A DNA stretch of 64,000 nucleotides from Enterococcus avium ATCC 14025 (GCF_000406965.1 NZ_KE136357.1:240244-304243), one strand, 5' to 3'; positions 18,107 through 26,661 are shown, counted from the stretch's first letter. Notes: generated by a model not told the origin, from the sequence alone. Numbers and translations are program-made.

Positions 18107-19039
18107 ATGCCGAATAAAATAATTGGTATTGATATTGGTGGAACAGCAATAAAATTAGCTTTATTGGATATGGCAGGAGTTCTAATTGAAAAATGGTCGA
18201 TTTCCACGAATATTAGTGATAACGGTAGTCATATTCCTTATGAAATAGTGAATAGTATAAAAGGTAAGTTCAGCCAAGCAGGAGAATCACTTGAAAATCT
18301 CATGGGGATTGGTATAGGTGTTCCTGGCCCAGTAGATGATGTTCATGTAAAACGCGCGGTAAATTTAGGCTGGAGCAATTTTCCGCTAAAAAACATCATT
18401 GAACAAGCGTTACATGTACCTGTCGTTTTACTGAATGATGCGAATGCGGCCGCACTAGGAGAATTTTGGAAAGGCACAGATGTGCCATTGAATGATATCG
18501 TATTTATCACGATTGGAACAGGGGTTGGTGGCGGGATTATAGTTAATGGGCAAATCATCAATGGTCATCACTCTTCTGGAGGTGAAATCGGGCATATTCC
18601 AGTTGTTTCCACTGAAAAAAGAGTTTGCGGGTGCGGAAATGTCAACTGTCTCGAGTGCTATGGGTCAGCCAATGGTATGGTAAAAACCTTCAATCAATTA
18701 GCAAATAGAACAATTGTTAGCAACGCAAAGGAAATTTTTGAATTGCTTGAAACAGGAGATCAATTTGCTCAAGAAACACTGAAAATAACAATCAATTATT
18801 TAGCTAAAGCTATTTCAGGTATCGTAAATACGTTGGACCCAGAAGAAATAGTAATTGGAGGCGGTGTTTCTGAAGCAGATCAGCTCTTTATTGTTCCTTT
18901 AAGAGAAGCCCTTGAGAAATCTGTTTTTCCTCAGATCAGAGAGTCCATTCAGATTAGAAAGGCGAGTCTAGGAAATGATGCAGGGATATATGGTGCAGCT
19001 TATCAAGTAATCGAAGTATTAAAAATGATGACAGTTTGA
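18107..19039 (+). CDS. ROK-family sugar kinase (glucokinase-like)
   Basis: A 310-aa ROK kinase starting at the ATG six bases after AGGAGGA. Seen are the phosphate-binding DIGGT at 9-13, the catalytic Asp in NDANAAALGE near residue 110, and the zinc motif GHIP followed by CGCGNVNCLEC near 175. No helix-turn-helix precedes the kinase domain, so it is an enzyme and not a repressor. It would phosphorylate glucose or a related hexose released by the glycoside pathway. Confidence 0.88.
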   Translation: MPNKIIGIDIGGTAIKLALLDMAGVLIEKWSISTNISDNGSHIPYEIVNSIKGKFSQAGESLENLMGIGIGVPGPVDDVHVKRAVNLGWSNFPLKNIIEQALHVPVVLLNDANAAALGEFWKGTDVPLNDIVFITIGTGVGGGIIVNGQIINGHHSSGGEIGHIPVVSTEKRVCGCGNVNCLECYGSANGMVKTFNQLANRTIVSNAKEIFELLETGDQFAQETLKITINYLAKAISGIVNTLDPEEIVIGGGVSEADQLFIVPLREALEKSVFPQIRESIQIRKASLGNDAGIYGAAYQVIEVLKMMTV

Positions 19040-19090
19040 CAGCTCTTACCGATATTGTCTAAATGAAATAATGGATGGAGGAAAAACAAA

Positions 19091-19411
19091 ATGAACAACC
19101 AGGAGCAATTGGAAACGGTAATGAACTTAATTATTCATAGCGGGAATGCCAAAAGTGATGCGATGGAAGCGATCCAAGCAGCAAAAGCAGGGAATATGAG
19201 TCAAGCAGAGTCAAAGATTCACGATGCCGAGCAAGCCATCGTTGAAGCGCATCATTCTCAAACAGACATGTTAACGAAAGAAGCTCAAGGAGAAAAAACA
19301 GAGATCACATTGTTGACTGTACATAGTCAGGATCATTTAATGACCTCTATTGCTTTTTGTGATTTGGCTAAAGAGGTTATTGGACTGTATGATTATTTGC
19401 AAAGAAGCTAA
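19091..19411 (+). CDS. PTS EIIA, lactose/cellobiose family
   Basis: A 106-aa helical phosphocarrier. His78 in TVHSQDH is the site phosphorylated by HPr in this family, and Asp81 is the conserved Mg ligand. It is the likely partner of EIIB and EIIC at 14879-16555, although a terminator and two genes separate them. A GGAGG site precedes the ATG. Confidence 0.9.
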   Translation: MNNQEQLETVMNLIIHSGNAKSDAMEAIQAAKAGNMSQAESKIHDAEQAIVEAHHSQTDMLTKEAQGEKTEITLLTVHSQDHLMTSIAFCDLAKEVIGLYDYLQRS

Positions 19412-19466
19412 AAATGAGTAATTTAGTAAACGATTTTTGAAGCTAAGGAAATAGTTTAAAAAAACA

Positions 19467-19512
19467 GGGAACTGAGTCAGAAGTCTTTAAACTTTTGACT
19501 CAGTTCCCTTTT
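19467..19512 (+). terminator. Intrinsic terminator after EIIA
   Basis: GGGAACTGAGTCA pairs perfectly with TGACTCAGTTCCC, followed by TTTT. It closes the MFS-ROK-EIIA unit and the glycoside island. Confidence 0.92.
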
Positions 19513-19884
19513 CATGAATAAACGACGACTCTCATAAATAGCTAAGAGTTTCTTCTAAAGGAGTAATGATACAGATTGATATAGGCACTTGTTATCTCTT
19601 TTAACTGGACGTGGAGTAAGTCACTTCCAATTATAGTTATTGTTCTAGAAAGCAATTTTGTCCTATTTAGTATTACTTATTTGTTTTGTCTTCAAATAGC
19701 AGTTATAGATTGTCCCAATAGTGTTTATTTTATAGGAGAAATCTGTTATTTTGAATATAGAAGACAATGCTTTTTTATTTGTTCAGAATGGTTTTTTAGT
19801 ATTTTTTAATGCTTGGGAAATAAATTTGATAAGCAGCCATGAAGAATCAATTAAAAAGAATAATCGACTTTTAAAACTTAATAT

Positions 19885-19985
19885 CCTTCAATCAACAACT
19901 AGGAAAAAGGTGAAATTCCTTTACAGTCCCTTTCTACTGTAATGCGCAATGCAAAGTCAGACACTAGTGTGGATTGATTCGAACA
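19885..19985 (+). promoter_or_regulatory. Cobalamin riboswitch (aptamer core)
   Basis: The conserved cobalamin aptamer elements occur in order: GGTGAAATTCC (19909-19919), an ACAGTCCC...CTACTGT hairpin (19923-19940) and AAAGTCAGACAC (19953-19964). The 5' arm that closes the aptamer probably lies upstream, within 19770-19885, but I cannot draw it reliably. A terminator 40 bases downstream and a lipoprotein plus ECF S component after it make a complete B12-controlled uptake unit. A 63-codon open frame over this region is not a gene. Confidence 0.83.
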
Positions 19986-20022
19986 AGCAATATCAGGGTC
20001 GTTTGTTTCATTTGTTTTTTTG

Positions 20023-20052
20023 GACACCCATGCTTTCCGGGTGTCTTTTTAT
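20023..20052 (+). terminator. Terminator of the cobalamin riboswitch expression platform
   Basis: GACACCC pairs with GGGTGTC around a nine-base loop, then TTTTTATTT. Its place between the aptamer and the lipoprotein start fits ligand-induced transcription termination. Confidence 0.85.
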
Positions 20053-20078
20053 TTAATAAAGTCAAGGGGGATATGGAA

Positions 20079-20486
20079 ATGAAGAAAAGAAATTTATTTT
20101 TTGCACTTTTTGTAAGTTTAATGCTGTTTAGCGGATGTACAACGAAACAAGCAGAGTCTACAGATAGCAGTGTGGCGGAAGAAAAAGTGTCAAGCAGCGA
20201 AAGATCAGAAGCAAAAGCAAGTATCACTTTATTAGATGGTGACAAAGAATTATCTAAAAAGGACGTTTCATTCAAGGAGGGTCAAAGCTTATTTGACGTC
20301 TTAAAAGAGAATTACTCAGTAGAAGATGATGATGGGATGATTACTTCACTTGACGGACATTCACAGGATGCTAAAAATAATAAGTATTGGGTTTTTACAA
20401 TTAATGATGAACAAGTAAATTCAGGAGCAAAGGACGTTACGCTGAAAAAAGACGATCGAGTGGTGTTCAAGCTTGAACAATTCTAG
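20079..20486 (+). CDS. DUF4430 lipoprotein, probable cobalamin-binding
   Basis: A 135-aa exported lipoprotein; the ATG at 20079 lies eight bases after AGGGGG. The signal peptide ends in the lipobox LFSGC with Cys20 as lipid anchor. A Ser/Glu-rich linker follows, and then a DUF4430 domain (about 48-135) with SLFDVLKENY and NKYWVFTIND. This domain is related to the C-terminal domain of eukaryotic cobalamin carriers. Riboswitch control and the S component behind it suggest capture of B12 or a corrinoid at the outer membrane face. Direct binding is not proven by sequence. Confidence 0.83.
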   Translation: MKKRNLFFALFVSLMLFSGCTTKQAESTDSSVAEEKVSSSERSEAKASITLLDGDKELSKKDVSFKEGQSLFDVLKENYSVEDDDGMITSLDGHSQDAKNNKYWVFTINDEQVNSGAKDVTLKKDDRVVFKLEQF

Positions 20487-21033
20487 TCGAACTGTTTACT
20501 CCGTATTTTCACTAGGGGTAAAGGAATTAAGCCTGCTATCTATGCTTGTCGCATTGTGTGTCGTCAGTCGTACTTTTTTTCAATTCATTGTCAATGTACA
20601 GCCAGTCACGGCGATATTATTAATTATCACTATTTATTGGGGAACCTATCAAGGATTATTAGTCAGCTTGCTTTCTATTCTCATTACAAATTTTTATATG
20701 GGGATGGGGGTATGGACAATTGCTCAAGTAGTGACCTACTTTTTAATTATTTTATTGACAGGTTTACTAAAAAAAGTTCCTCAATTTAAAAAGAGCATTT
20801 TATTACAAGCAGTTTATGCAGGAATCACAGGAATACTGTTTGGTTTTTTCATATCGGCAGTTCAAGCGCCATTTTTAGGCATTTCAGCGTTTTTACCTTA
20901 TTATTTAGCTGGAATTCCGGTTGATACAATGCATGCTGTTGGAAATGTTGTTTTCTATGTACTACTAACACCTATTTTGAAAAAATTATTAACACAAACG
21001 ATTCAAAAATGGCATAGAGTGAATAACAAATGA
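20473..21033 (+). CDS. ECF transporter S component, probable cobalamin/corrinoid
   Basis: A 186-aa membrane protein with about six hydrophobic helices, of the ECF S-component type (CbrT-like by context). It overlaps the lipoprotein gene by 14 bp if the TTG at 20473 is used; an ATG further in would cut the first helix, so TTG is preferred with moderate certainty. S components bind a vitamin and dock onto the shared EcfAA'T module, which is not in this window. The riboswitch gives the substrate. Confidence 0.8.
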   Translation: MNNSSRTVYSVFSLGVKELSLLSMLVALCVVSRTFFQFIVNVQPVTAILLIITIYWGTYQGLLVSLLSILITNFYMGMGVWTIAQVVTYFLIILLTGLLKKVPQFKKSILLQAVYAGITGILFGFFISAVQAPFLGISAFLPYYLAGIPVDTMHAVGNVVFYVLLTPILKKLLTQTIQKWHRVNNK

Positions 21034-21047
21034 ATGAGATAACTACA

Positions 21048-21093
21048 AAAGGATAAATCTATGATGATTCATCAGCATAGATTTATCCTTTTT
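21048..21093 (+). terminator. Intrinsic terminator after ECF S component
   Basis: AAGGATAAATCTATG pairs with CATAGATTTATCCTT, followed by a short T run. Confidence 0.88.
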
Positions 21094-21211
21094 GCACTTT
21101 AGAGACTTGCAAGATCCTTACTGTATAATCGTGAGCTAAATGATGTCTTTATCTATAGAGAGTGAGCTACAATGTAAGTGTATCAAATAAATTATACAGG
21201 AGGGATTTTTG

Positions 21212-22570
21212 ATGAAGGTTATTGTTTTAGGATCTTCACACGGCGGCTATGAAGCAGTCGAAGAGTTACTGTTGACTCATCCCAAAGCGGAAGTGCAATG
21301 GTACGAAAAAGGTGACTTTATCTCATTTATGGGCTGAGGCACACAAATGTATCTCGAAGGAGTCGTGAAAGACGTAAATTCAATTCGTTACATGACAGCC
21401 GAAGAGATGGAACAACGCGGGGTTCGCGTTTTTACCAATACTGAAATTACCAAAGTAATACCTGACAAGCATGAAGTTGAAGTGTTGGATCACGTTAGCG
21501 GTCAAACACGTAAGGAAACCTATGATAAATTGATTTTAAGCCCGGGGGCAAATCCATTTATTTTGCCGGTTCCTGGTCATGAGTTGCAGAATATAGAAAC
21601 CATGCGCGGTCGTCAAGATACGATTGATTTGAAGCTTCATTCTGTTGATCCCGATATTCAAAATGTCGTGGTTGTCGGTGGCGGATATATCGGAATAGAA
21701 GCGGCAGAAGCCTTTGTGAAGGCTGGAAAAAATGTAACGCTGGTGGATATTATCACTCGACCATTAGGACTCTATCTTGATCAAGAATTTACCGATATTT
21801 TAGAAAAAGAAATGACGAATAATGGTATGAATTTAGCAATGGAAGAAAAGGTCGTTGAATTTGTCGGTAAGGATGGAAAAGTCAGCAAAGTTGTGACCGA
21901 TAAGGGAGAATACCCAGCTGAGTTAGTTGTAATGTCTGCAGGTGTTAGACCGAATACCGCTTGGTTACAAGGGGCTGTGGATATGCATTCAAATGGCATG
22001 ATCAAAACCGATGAGTACATGCGAACAAGCGCTGAGGATGTTTTTGCGGTGGGAGATGCGACTTTGATTCAGTACAATCCAGGTCAAACAACAGTCAATA
22101 TTGCTCTTGCAACCAATGCGCGTCGTCAAGGTCGCTATGCAGTGAAAAACTTAGAGGAAGCAAACTATCCATTCCCTGGTGTGCAGGGCTCATCGGCCTT
22201 GCGTGTATTTGATTACAAGTTCGCATCAACTGGATTGAATGATCAAATGGCGGATCGCCTGAAGATCGAGACGAAATCTGTCTTACTAGATCAAGACACC
22301 CTGATGGACTTTGTGCCAGCAAATATGAAAGACCGGATGCTGTTTAAATTGGTTTATGATCCAAAGACGCATGCGATTCTAGGTGCACAAATTATGTCTA
22401 AAAAAGACTTAACTGCAAACATCAATGCGATTTCGATCGCAATCCAAACAAAATTTACGATCGAGCAGTTAGCTTATGCGGATTTCTTCTTCCAACCAGA
22501 GTTTGATACGCCTTGGAACTTACTTAATATGGCGGGCTTAAAAGCTCTTCATCAGGAAAATGAATCGTAA
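21212..22570 (+). pseudogene. npr: NADH peroxidase gene with in-frame TGA at catalytic codon 42
   Basis: The frame begins at ATG 21212, behind CAGGAGGGA, and runs to 22570 with one interruption: TGA at 21335-21337, codon 42. Residues before it ([16 protein letters not shown], with active-site His10) and after it ([24 protein letters not shown]) strongly resemble E. faecalis NADH peroxidase. There Cys42, in ISFLSCG, is the residue oxidised to sulfenic acid. Here the segment reads ISFMG-stop-GTQ. FAD and NADH motifs and the dimer domain are otherwise intact over 452 codons. Options are a recent TGT/TGC to TGA nonsense change, a sequence error, or selenocysteine; no convincing SECIS hairpin is seen. 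Confidence 0.85.
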
Positions 22571-22611
22571 TGTACAGGTATTTTTTTAAATAGATATCCT
22601 ATAAAATAGGT

Positions 22612-22652
22612 CACTGAAAAGATGGGAAATCATTTTTTCAGTGGCTTTTTTT
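22612..22652 (+). terminator. Intrinsic terminator after npr
   Basis: CACTGAAAA pairs with TTTTCAGTG across a short loop, followed by a seven-T run after GGC. Confidence 0.8.
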
Positions 22653-23074
22653 CTGTACAAGAGAGAATTTCTTCAACTGTTTATAACTATTGCTCGGTAA
22701 CCAAGCAAGAAAATTTATGTGCAGATGGATCAAAACAAAAAACAAATGAGAGTTCGAAAAGCATATTATCATATTTTGCTTTTAAGAAGAAATAAATGAT
22801 TCAACCTTCGAGTGCGAATTACTTGTGTTTTTTAAACAGATGATTTTTTGGTTGAATAAATCAAACAAACAATGAGGATTACTAGGGTTTTATAGACGAA
22901 TCCTAATAATAATTATTCTATTTTAGAGTTATTATATGTGGTTTTTTTGAATATTACAAAGTCATATTTTTAAGCACTTTTAAAAATTATATTAACAACA
23001 AATGATATGTCCTGTATCGTAATAGGTGTAGATAACAGTGGATAGAAAATATTTTTCAGAAAGGTGTTTATAAT
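22653..23074. other. AT-rich intergenic region before spx
   Basis: No coding sequence is supported here. The stretch is very AT-rich and holds short inverted repeats, including AAAAGCA...TGCTTTT (about 22754-22780) and a TAATAATAATTATT palindrome near 22908. They could be operators for the redox-linked genes on either side, but no known box can be matched with confidence. An AGAAAGGTG ribosome site for spx is at its end. Confidence 0.4.
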
Positions 23075-23500
23075 ATGATTAAATTATTTAGCTCATCTAG
23101 TTGTGCTTCTTGTAGAAAAGCAAAGACTTGGTTGAAGAATCAAGGATTGGAGTTTGAAGAGAGGAATATCTTGACTGAACCATTAACGAGAGATGAAATC
23201 AAAGAAATTTTATCTCTAACAGAAACGGGTACAGAAGACATTATTTCGACACGTTCAAAAGTTTATTCAAAATTAGATATTGATTTTGATACTATCACCT
23301 TTAATGAGTTGGTAGCAATCGTTGAGAAACATCCTAGTTTATTAAGACGTCCAATTATCACGGATGGCTTGAGGCTGCAAATCGGCTTCAATGAAGATGA
23401 AATTCATCAGTTTATTCCACGCGAAGTTCGAAGAGTCGCATCGAGAAGAATGACTGAGACCTTAATTCAGATGGATTTAGAAAACAAACGTTACGCATAG
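23075..23500 (+). CDS. spx: Spx/ArsC-family transcriptional regulator
   Basis: A 141-aa Spx protein. The redox-sensing Cys10-x-x-Cys13 pair (SSCASCRK) is intact, and LLRRPI near residue 91 is the conserved RNA polymerase-contact region. The tail IPREVRRVAS also fits Spx. Spx binds the alpha subunit of RNA polymerase and activates thiol-stress genes when its cysteines are oxidised. The length is near the usual 131-140 residues. Enterococci may carry more than one copy, so it could be a paralogue and not the main one. Confidence 0.88.
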   Translation: MIKLFSSSSCASCRKAKTWLKNQGLEFEERNILTEPLTRDEIKEILSLTETGTEDIISTRSKVYSKLDIDFDTITFNELVAIVEKHPSLLRRPIITDGLRLQIGFNEDEIHQFIPREVRRVASRRMTETLIQMDLENKRYA

Positions 23501-23691
23501 ACAACTGTTTTTCATAAATGAGTCAACTTAACTGGCACCTGCGACTGTAATTGTTGTGGGTGTTATCATTTCATTCTTATCTTATTTGAACTTGAGATTT
23601 CTGAATTCAGTGTAGTTTTAACTAAATGAGAATAATAAGAAGCTGATTATAAAGTGATAAAATAATTTTTCCAATGTAGGGGAGGGTAGAG

Positions 23692-24303
23692 ATGACTACA
23701 AATTTTGAAGAAAAGGCGATTAATCGTATGTTGAAAGCTGGAATTAGTTTACAGCACATCCAATTGCAAAAGAGAAATTTCTTTCAAGATACGGAAATAG
23801 AAAATTATTACGACAAAGTAGAAAATAGTGAGAACTTAAGCAAAAATATTCCCGTACAAAAAATTGTCGCGATAAAATCAAATTGGACCATCGAAGGAAC
23901 ATCCGTTTATGATTTTTTTATGGGAATAGCGACTGAGGGTAGAGAAAGTGAGAAGATTGAGGAGAACTTACGATCTTTAGAAGAACATGGGCTCGAATCC
24001 CAACAAGCTTTTTATTCTGGACAAGTTAATCTTGAGGGCACTGATCGTATAAAATTTAACCATTATCAGGAAGATGATTGTTATATTCTCCAAAATGATG
24101 GGATTCATCGAGTAGTCTCTGCTAAGATGTTTAACGCTCCGATTATGTCAGGGATTGTTACCACCTATAAGTTGAATGAAGAAAAGAAAAAATTGTATGA
24201 CGAGTATAATTCTTTAAAAGATATCCTGCGACTTACAGATATTAAAGGATTTACCCTCGATTTATTTCAAGAAAAAAAGAATCCTAAAAAGAAAAATGAA
24301 TGA
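23692..24303 (+). CDS. Uncharacterised protein with a possible ParB/Srx-like motif
   Basis: A 203-aa soluble, charged protein that I do not recognise. Around residues 130-150 the sequence ILQNDGIHRVVSAKMF resembles the D-G-x-H-R segment of ParB-like nuclease/sulfiredoxin-fold domains, where it binds nucleotide. The C-terminus is Lys-rich. It stands alone behind a GGGGAGGG ribosome site and ends in a terminator. The fold suggestion is tentative and no function is claimed. Confidence 0.6.
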   Translation: MTTNFEEKAINRMLKAGISLQHIQLQKRNFFQDTEIENYYDKVENSENLSKNIPVQKIVAIKSNWTIEGTSVYDFFMGIATEGRESEKIEENLRSLEEHGLESQQAFYSGQVNLEGTDRIKFNHYQEDDCYILQNDGIHRVVSAKMFNAPIMSGIVTTYKLNEEKKKLYDEYNSLKDILRLTDIKGFTLDLFQEKKNPKKKNE

Positions 24304-24307
24304 AGAA

Positions 24308-24348
24308 GCCGATCTTACCATTAGAACAATGGCGAGATCGGCTTTTTT
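24308..24348. terminator. Bidirectional terminator between convergent genes
   Basis: GCCGATCT pairs with AGATCGGC, then TTTTTT on the + strand. The gene on the minus strand ends at its edge. Confidence 0.8.
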
Positions 24349-24979
24349 ACATATAACCCTCGGCTTCTTTTCGTGTCAGCCAAAAATGAATGCCGCCAGT
24401 GGAATCAGCCCAGCGATTGGGGTTGAAATTTTCAGCAACTACGTACTCTCCAACTCGATAAACAAAATTTCCATCCACATATGAGACAGCTTCATCATAA
24501 TCTTCGTTCGTATACATATCCTTAATTGTCAGCACCTTAGCCTTATCGCAGCGGCAGCAGGTATTTGTCGCAGAGGTCCTGCGGGCATCAGCAGGGATCA
24601 GTAATTGAACGATCCGAAAATCAAAGCACTTTTTGTAGCCGATGAATGGTCCTTCTGCGGGACAATAAAGGTCAAAAAATTTTGTCCGTTTATCATGAAT
24701 GATACCAGTCAAATCTGCGTGCTCCAACATCGCAAAGTAGAGATTCGCACCAGAAATATCCGCTTCGCATAAACGGCTGTTTTGAAAATCGGTTCCTTGT
24801 AAAGACGCATCTTTCAGAATGGCTTCTGAAAAATCACAATCAATGCATAAACAGTTGCTCAAATTTGCGCCAGTCAGATCTGCGTTTGAAAAATCTACTT
24901 GTTCAAAGGTCATGTCATGAAAATTAGCCTGTTGCAGCTTACGAAATGAGTAATCATGATTTTTCAGCGTAGCATTCAT
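24347..24979 (-). CDS. Pentapeptide-repeat protein with C-terminal DUF5758-like domain
   Basis: A 210-aa protein. Residues about 15-95 form pentapeptide repeats of the A(D/N)Lxx type (SNADLTGANLSN, EADISGANLYF), which fold as a right-handed quadrilateral helix. The C-terminal half (about 100-210), with a CCRCDKAKVLTI segment, resembles DUF5758. Family roles vary, from gyrase protection to scaffolding; nothing here points to one. An AAAGGA site precedes the ATG. Confidence 0.78.
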   Translation of the reverse strand: MNATLKNHDYSFRKLQQANFHDMTFEQVDFSNADLTGANLSNCLCIDCDFSEAILKDASLQGTDFQNSRLCEADISGANLYFAMLEHADLTGIIHDKRTKFFDLYCPAEGPFIGYKKCFDFRIVQLLIPADARRTSATNTCCRCDKAKVLTIKDMYTNEDYDEAVSYVDGNFVYRVGEYVVAENFNPNRWADSTGGIHFWLTRKEAEGYM

Positions 24980-25065
24980 GAAAATCCCGTCCTTTCTCAG
25001 CGGTCGTGTCTATCACTATTCTAGCATCTCCTCAGATTGGAGACTATCGATTCAAACCGATTCTT

Positions 25066-25593
25066 TTATAAATTGATCCAATATACTTGGATTTCTTTTC
25101 CATCATCGTGAATAAATTCTCTCTCCAAAACACCGCCATTTTTTCGAATGGTTTTGGCTGAAGGGGTATTCTCTTTGTAGCAGGCGATCATCACTTTTTC
25201 AAGTCCTAATATTTTGCAGTATTTTAACCCTAGGCGCAAAATTTCTGTAGCATAGCCTTTTCCACGTTCGGTAGGTCGTACACCAAAGCCGATATGTCCG
25301 CCAAATTCGCGTAGAAATTCATTTAGTTCATGACGAATATCGATCGTTCCTATGATTTTTTGATCATTTTCTCGTATGGCAATCAAGGTAGTCGAGACAA
25401 CCCAATCGGAAGTAACCGTAGCTTTGTCGGATTGCTTAGCTAAATGAGTTAACCAGGCACTATAACTTTCCATTTCTGTTAGCAATGACGAACCATGTAG
25501 TGAATCTTCGCCAACCGAAAGATGTTCTTCTACATATTTTTGAATAGCTGTTTCATGCTCTTTTTGTGGTTGGATCAACTTAATTTTTTCCAT
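25066..25593 (-). CDS. GNAT-family N-acetyltransferase
   Basis: A 175-aa acetyltransferase; the ATG at 25593 follows AGAGGTG. The acetyl-CoA loop is visible as VRPTERGKGYATEILRLGL near residue 110, preceded by the GHIGFG strand. The C-terminal NTPSAKTIRKNGGV segment is typical of the RimJ/YjaB-like branch. The acceptor substrate is unknown. Confidence 0.83.
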   Translation of the reverse strand: MEKIKLIQPQKEHETAIQKYVEEHLSVGEDSLHGSSLLTEMESYSAWLTHLAKQSDKATVTSDWVVSTTLIAIRENDQKIIGTIDIRHELNEFLREFGGHIGFGVRPTERGKGYATEILRLGLKYCKILGLEKVMIACYKENTPSAKTIRKNGGVLEREFIHDDGKEIQVYWINL

Positions 25594-25731
25594 GAACTTC
25601 ACCTCTTTAGCTTTGTTGCTTGTGGTTAGTGTAGCATGATTCAGCGGTCTGAAATAGTCCATTTTATAATGAAAATCACTTGACCTTCACCTGAAGTTGA
25701 ATGTTAGGATGATATAAAAGGAGGGAGCGGC

Positions 25732-26160
25732 ATGTGGACGATTAAGGAATTTTCAAAACTGACTGGAGTTTCACCAGTTGCACTGCGTTATTATGACAAA
25801 AAAGGAATTTTGTCCTCTCGACGTATGGAGAATGGGTATCGTTATTACGATCAAGAGGATTTGCTGATCGTAAAAAATTTAGTTTTACTGAAGTTTGCAG
25901 ATTTTTCATTAGAGGATATCCGAATAGTCACTTCCTTATATAACGAACCTGAAGGGCAAGAGTGCAATGATAAGGCGAATGAGGTGTTGCAACGCAATTT
26001 GAAAGAAATGAAGGAACGAATCAGACTGACTCACCAAATTATCGAAATCTTGGAGGATGTTATGCCGCTTTTCGAAAATCACGAACTGTATAAACTAAAT
26101 CAAGCAGTGCTCAATCAAAGAATTGAACTGATTTTTGAACAAATCCAGACTAGGAAATAA
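25732..26160 (+). CDS. MerR-family transcriptional regulator
   Basis: A 142-aa regulator. The N-terminal winged helix (MWTIKEFSKLTGVSPVALRYYDKKG) is diagnostic of MerR, followed by a long coiled-coil dimerisation helix near 75-115. No Cys pattern for metal sensing is seen in the C-terminus, so an organic effector or stress signal is more likely. It is followed closely by the FMN-binding protein at 26174 and probably shares its transcript. Confidence 0.85.
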   Translation: MWTIKEFSKLTGVSPVALRYYDKKGILSSRRMENGYRYYDQEDLLIVKNLVLLKFADFSLEDIRIVTSLYNEPEGQECNDKANEVLQRNLKEMKERIRLTHQIIEILEDVMPLFENHELYKLNQAVLNQRIELIFEQIQTRK

Positions 26161-26173
26161 GGAGAGGGAGCCA

Positions 26174-26572
26174 ATGTCAAAGAAGGTGAGAATGATACTG
26201 TTGATAGGTTTAGTCGTACTTGTGCTAGTAGGCGGGTTTGGTATATTCTATTACAAGCGATTTCTTGATTATAAGCAGGCTATACAAGCAATCACCATCC
26301 GTGAACCTGATCTGACTCAGCTTGAGGACGGCGAGTACGTCGGAATACACGATGTAGATTTTATTCGCGCCAAGGTTAAAGTCGAAGTGAAGGATCATCG
26401 TTTTCAAACGATAAAGATCCTGGAGCATTACAATGACCGTGGAAAAAAGGCAGATGTATTACCAGAAAAAATAGTGGAACAGCAGAGGGTCACAATCGAT
26501 GCTGTTTCTGGAGCGACCAACTCGAGCAAAGTCATTCAGAAGGCAGTTGAAAAAGCATTAAACAATAACTAA
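26174..26572 (+). CDS. Membrane-anchored FMN-binding domain protein
   Basis: A 132-aa protein with one N-terminal transmembrane helix (about 6-27) and an outward FMN-binding domain. The motif DAVSGATNSS near residue 115 matches the site where ApbE attaches FMN covalently to a threonine. GGAGAGGGAG precedes the ATG at 26174. Such proteins carry electrons at the outer face of the membrane, for example to extracellular acceptors. The ApbE and dehydrogenase partners are not in this window. Confidence 0.82.
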   Translation: MSKKVRMILLIGLVVLVLVGGFGIFYYKRFLDYKQAIQAITIREPDLTQLEDGEYVGIHDVDFIRAKVKVEVKDHRFQTIKILEHYNDRGKKADVLPEKIVEQQRVTIDAVSGATNSSKVIQKAVEKALNNN

Positions 26573-26573
26573 A

Positions 26574-26601
26574 AAGATCGAATCCAGGCGGATTCGATCT
26601 T
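26574..26601 (+). terminator. First of two tandem hairpins after the FMN-binding gene
   Basis: AAGATCGAATCC pairs perfectly with GGATTCGATCTT around a four-base loop; the T tract is short. Confidence 0.75.
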
Positions 26602-26603
26602 TC

Positions 26604-26652
26604 AGACTGTAGACAAAATCCATTTTATGGATGCTGTCTATACAGTCTTTTC
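26604..26652. terminator. Second hairpin, terminator between convergent units
   Basis: AGACTGTAGACA pairs with TGTCTATACAGTCT with a small bulge, followed by TTTT. It lies between the + strand FMN gene and the minus-strand operon ending at 26662. Confidence 0.7.
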
Positions 26653-26661
26653 TTTTATAAT

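Noticed and set aside
19751-19942. 63-codon + strand open frame before the B12 unit
   Set aside because: It runs through the cobalamin aptamer, whose conserved bases explain the sequence; its protein has no family character.
21338-21380. SECIS element after the npr TGA
   Set aside because: Only stems of three or four base pairs can be drawn by eye; none matches the bacterial SECIS shape. Selenocysteine is kept as a hypothesis, not a call.
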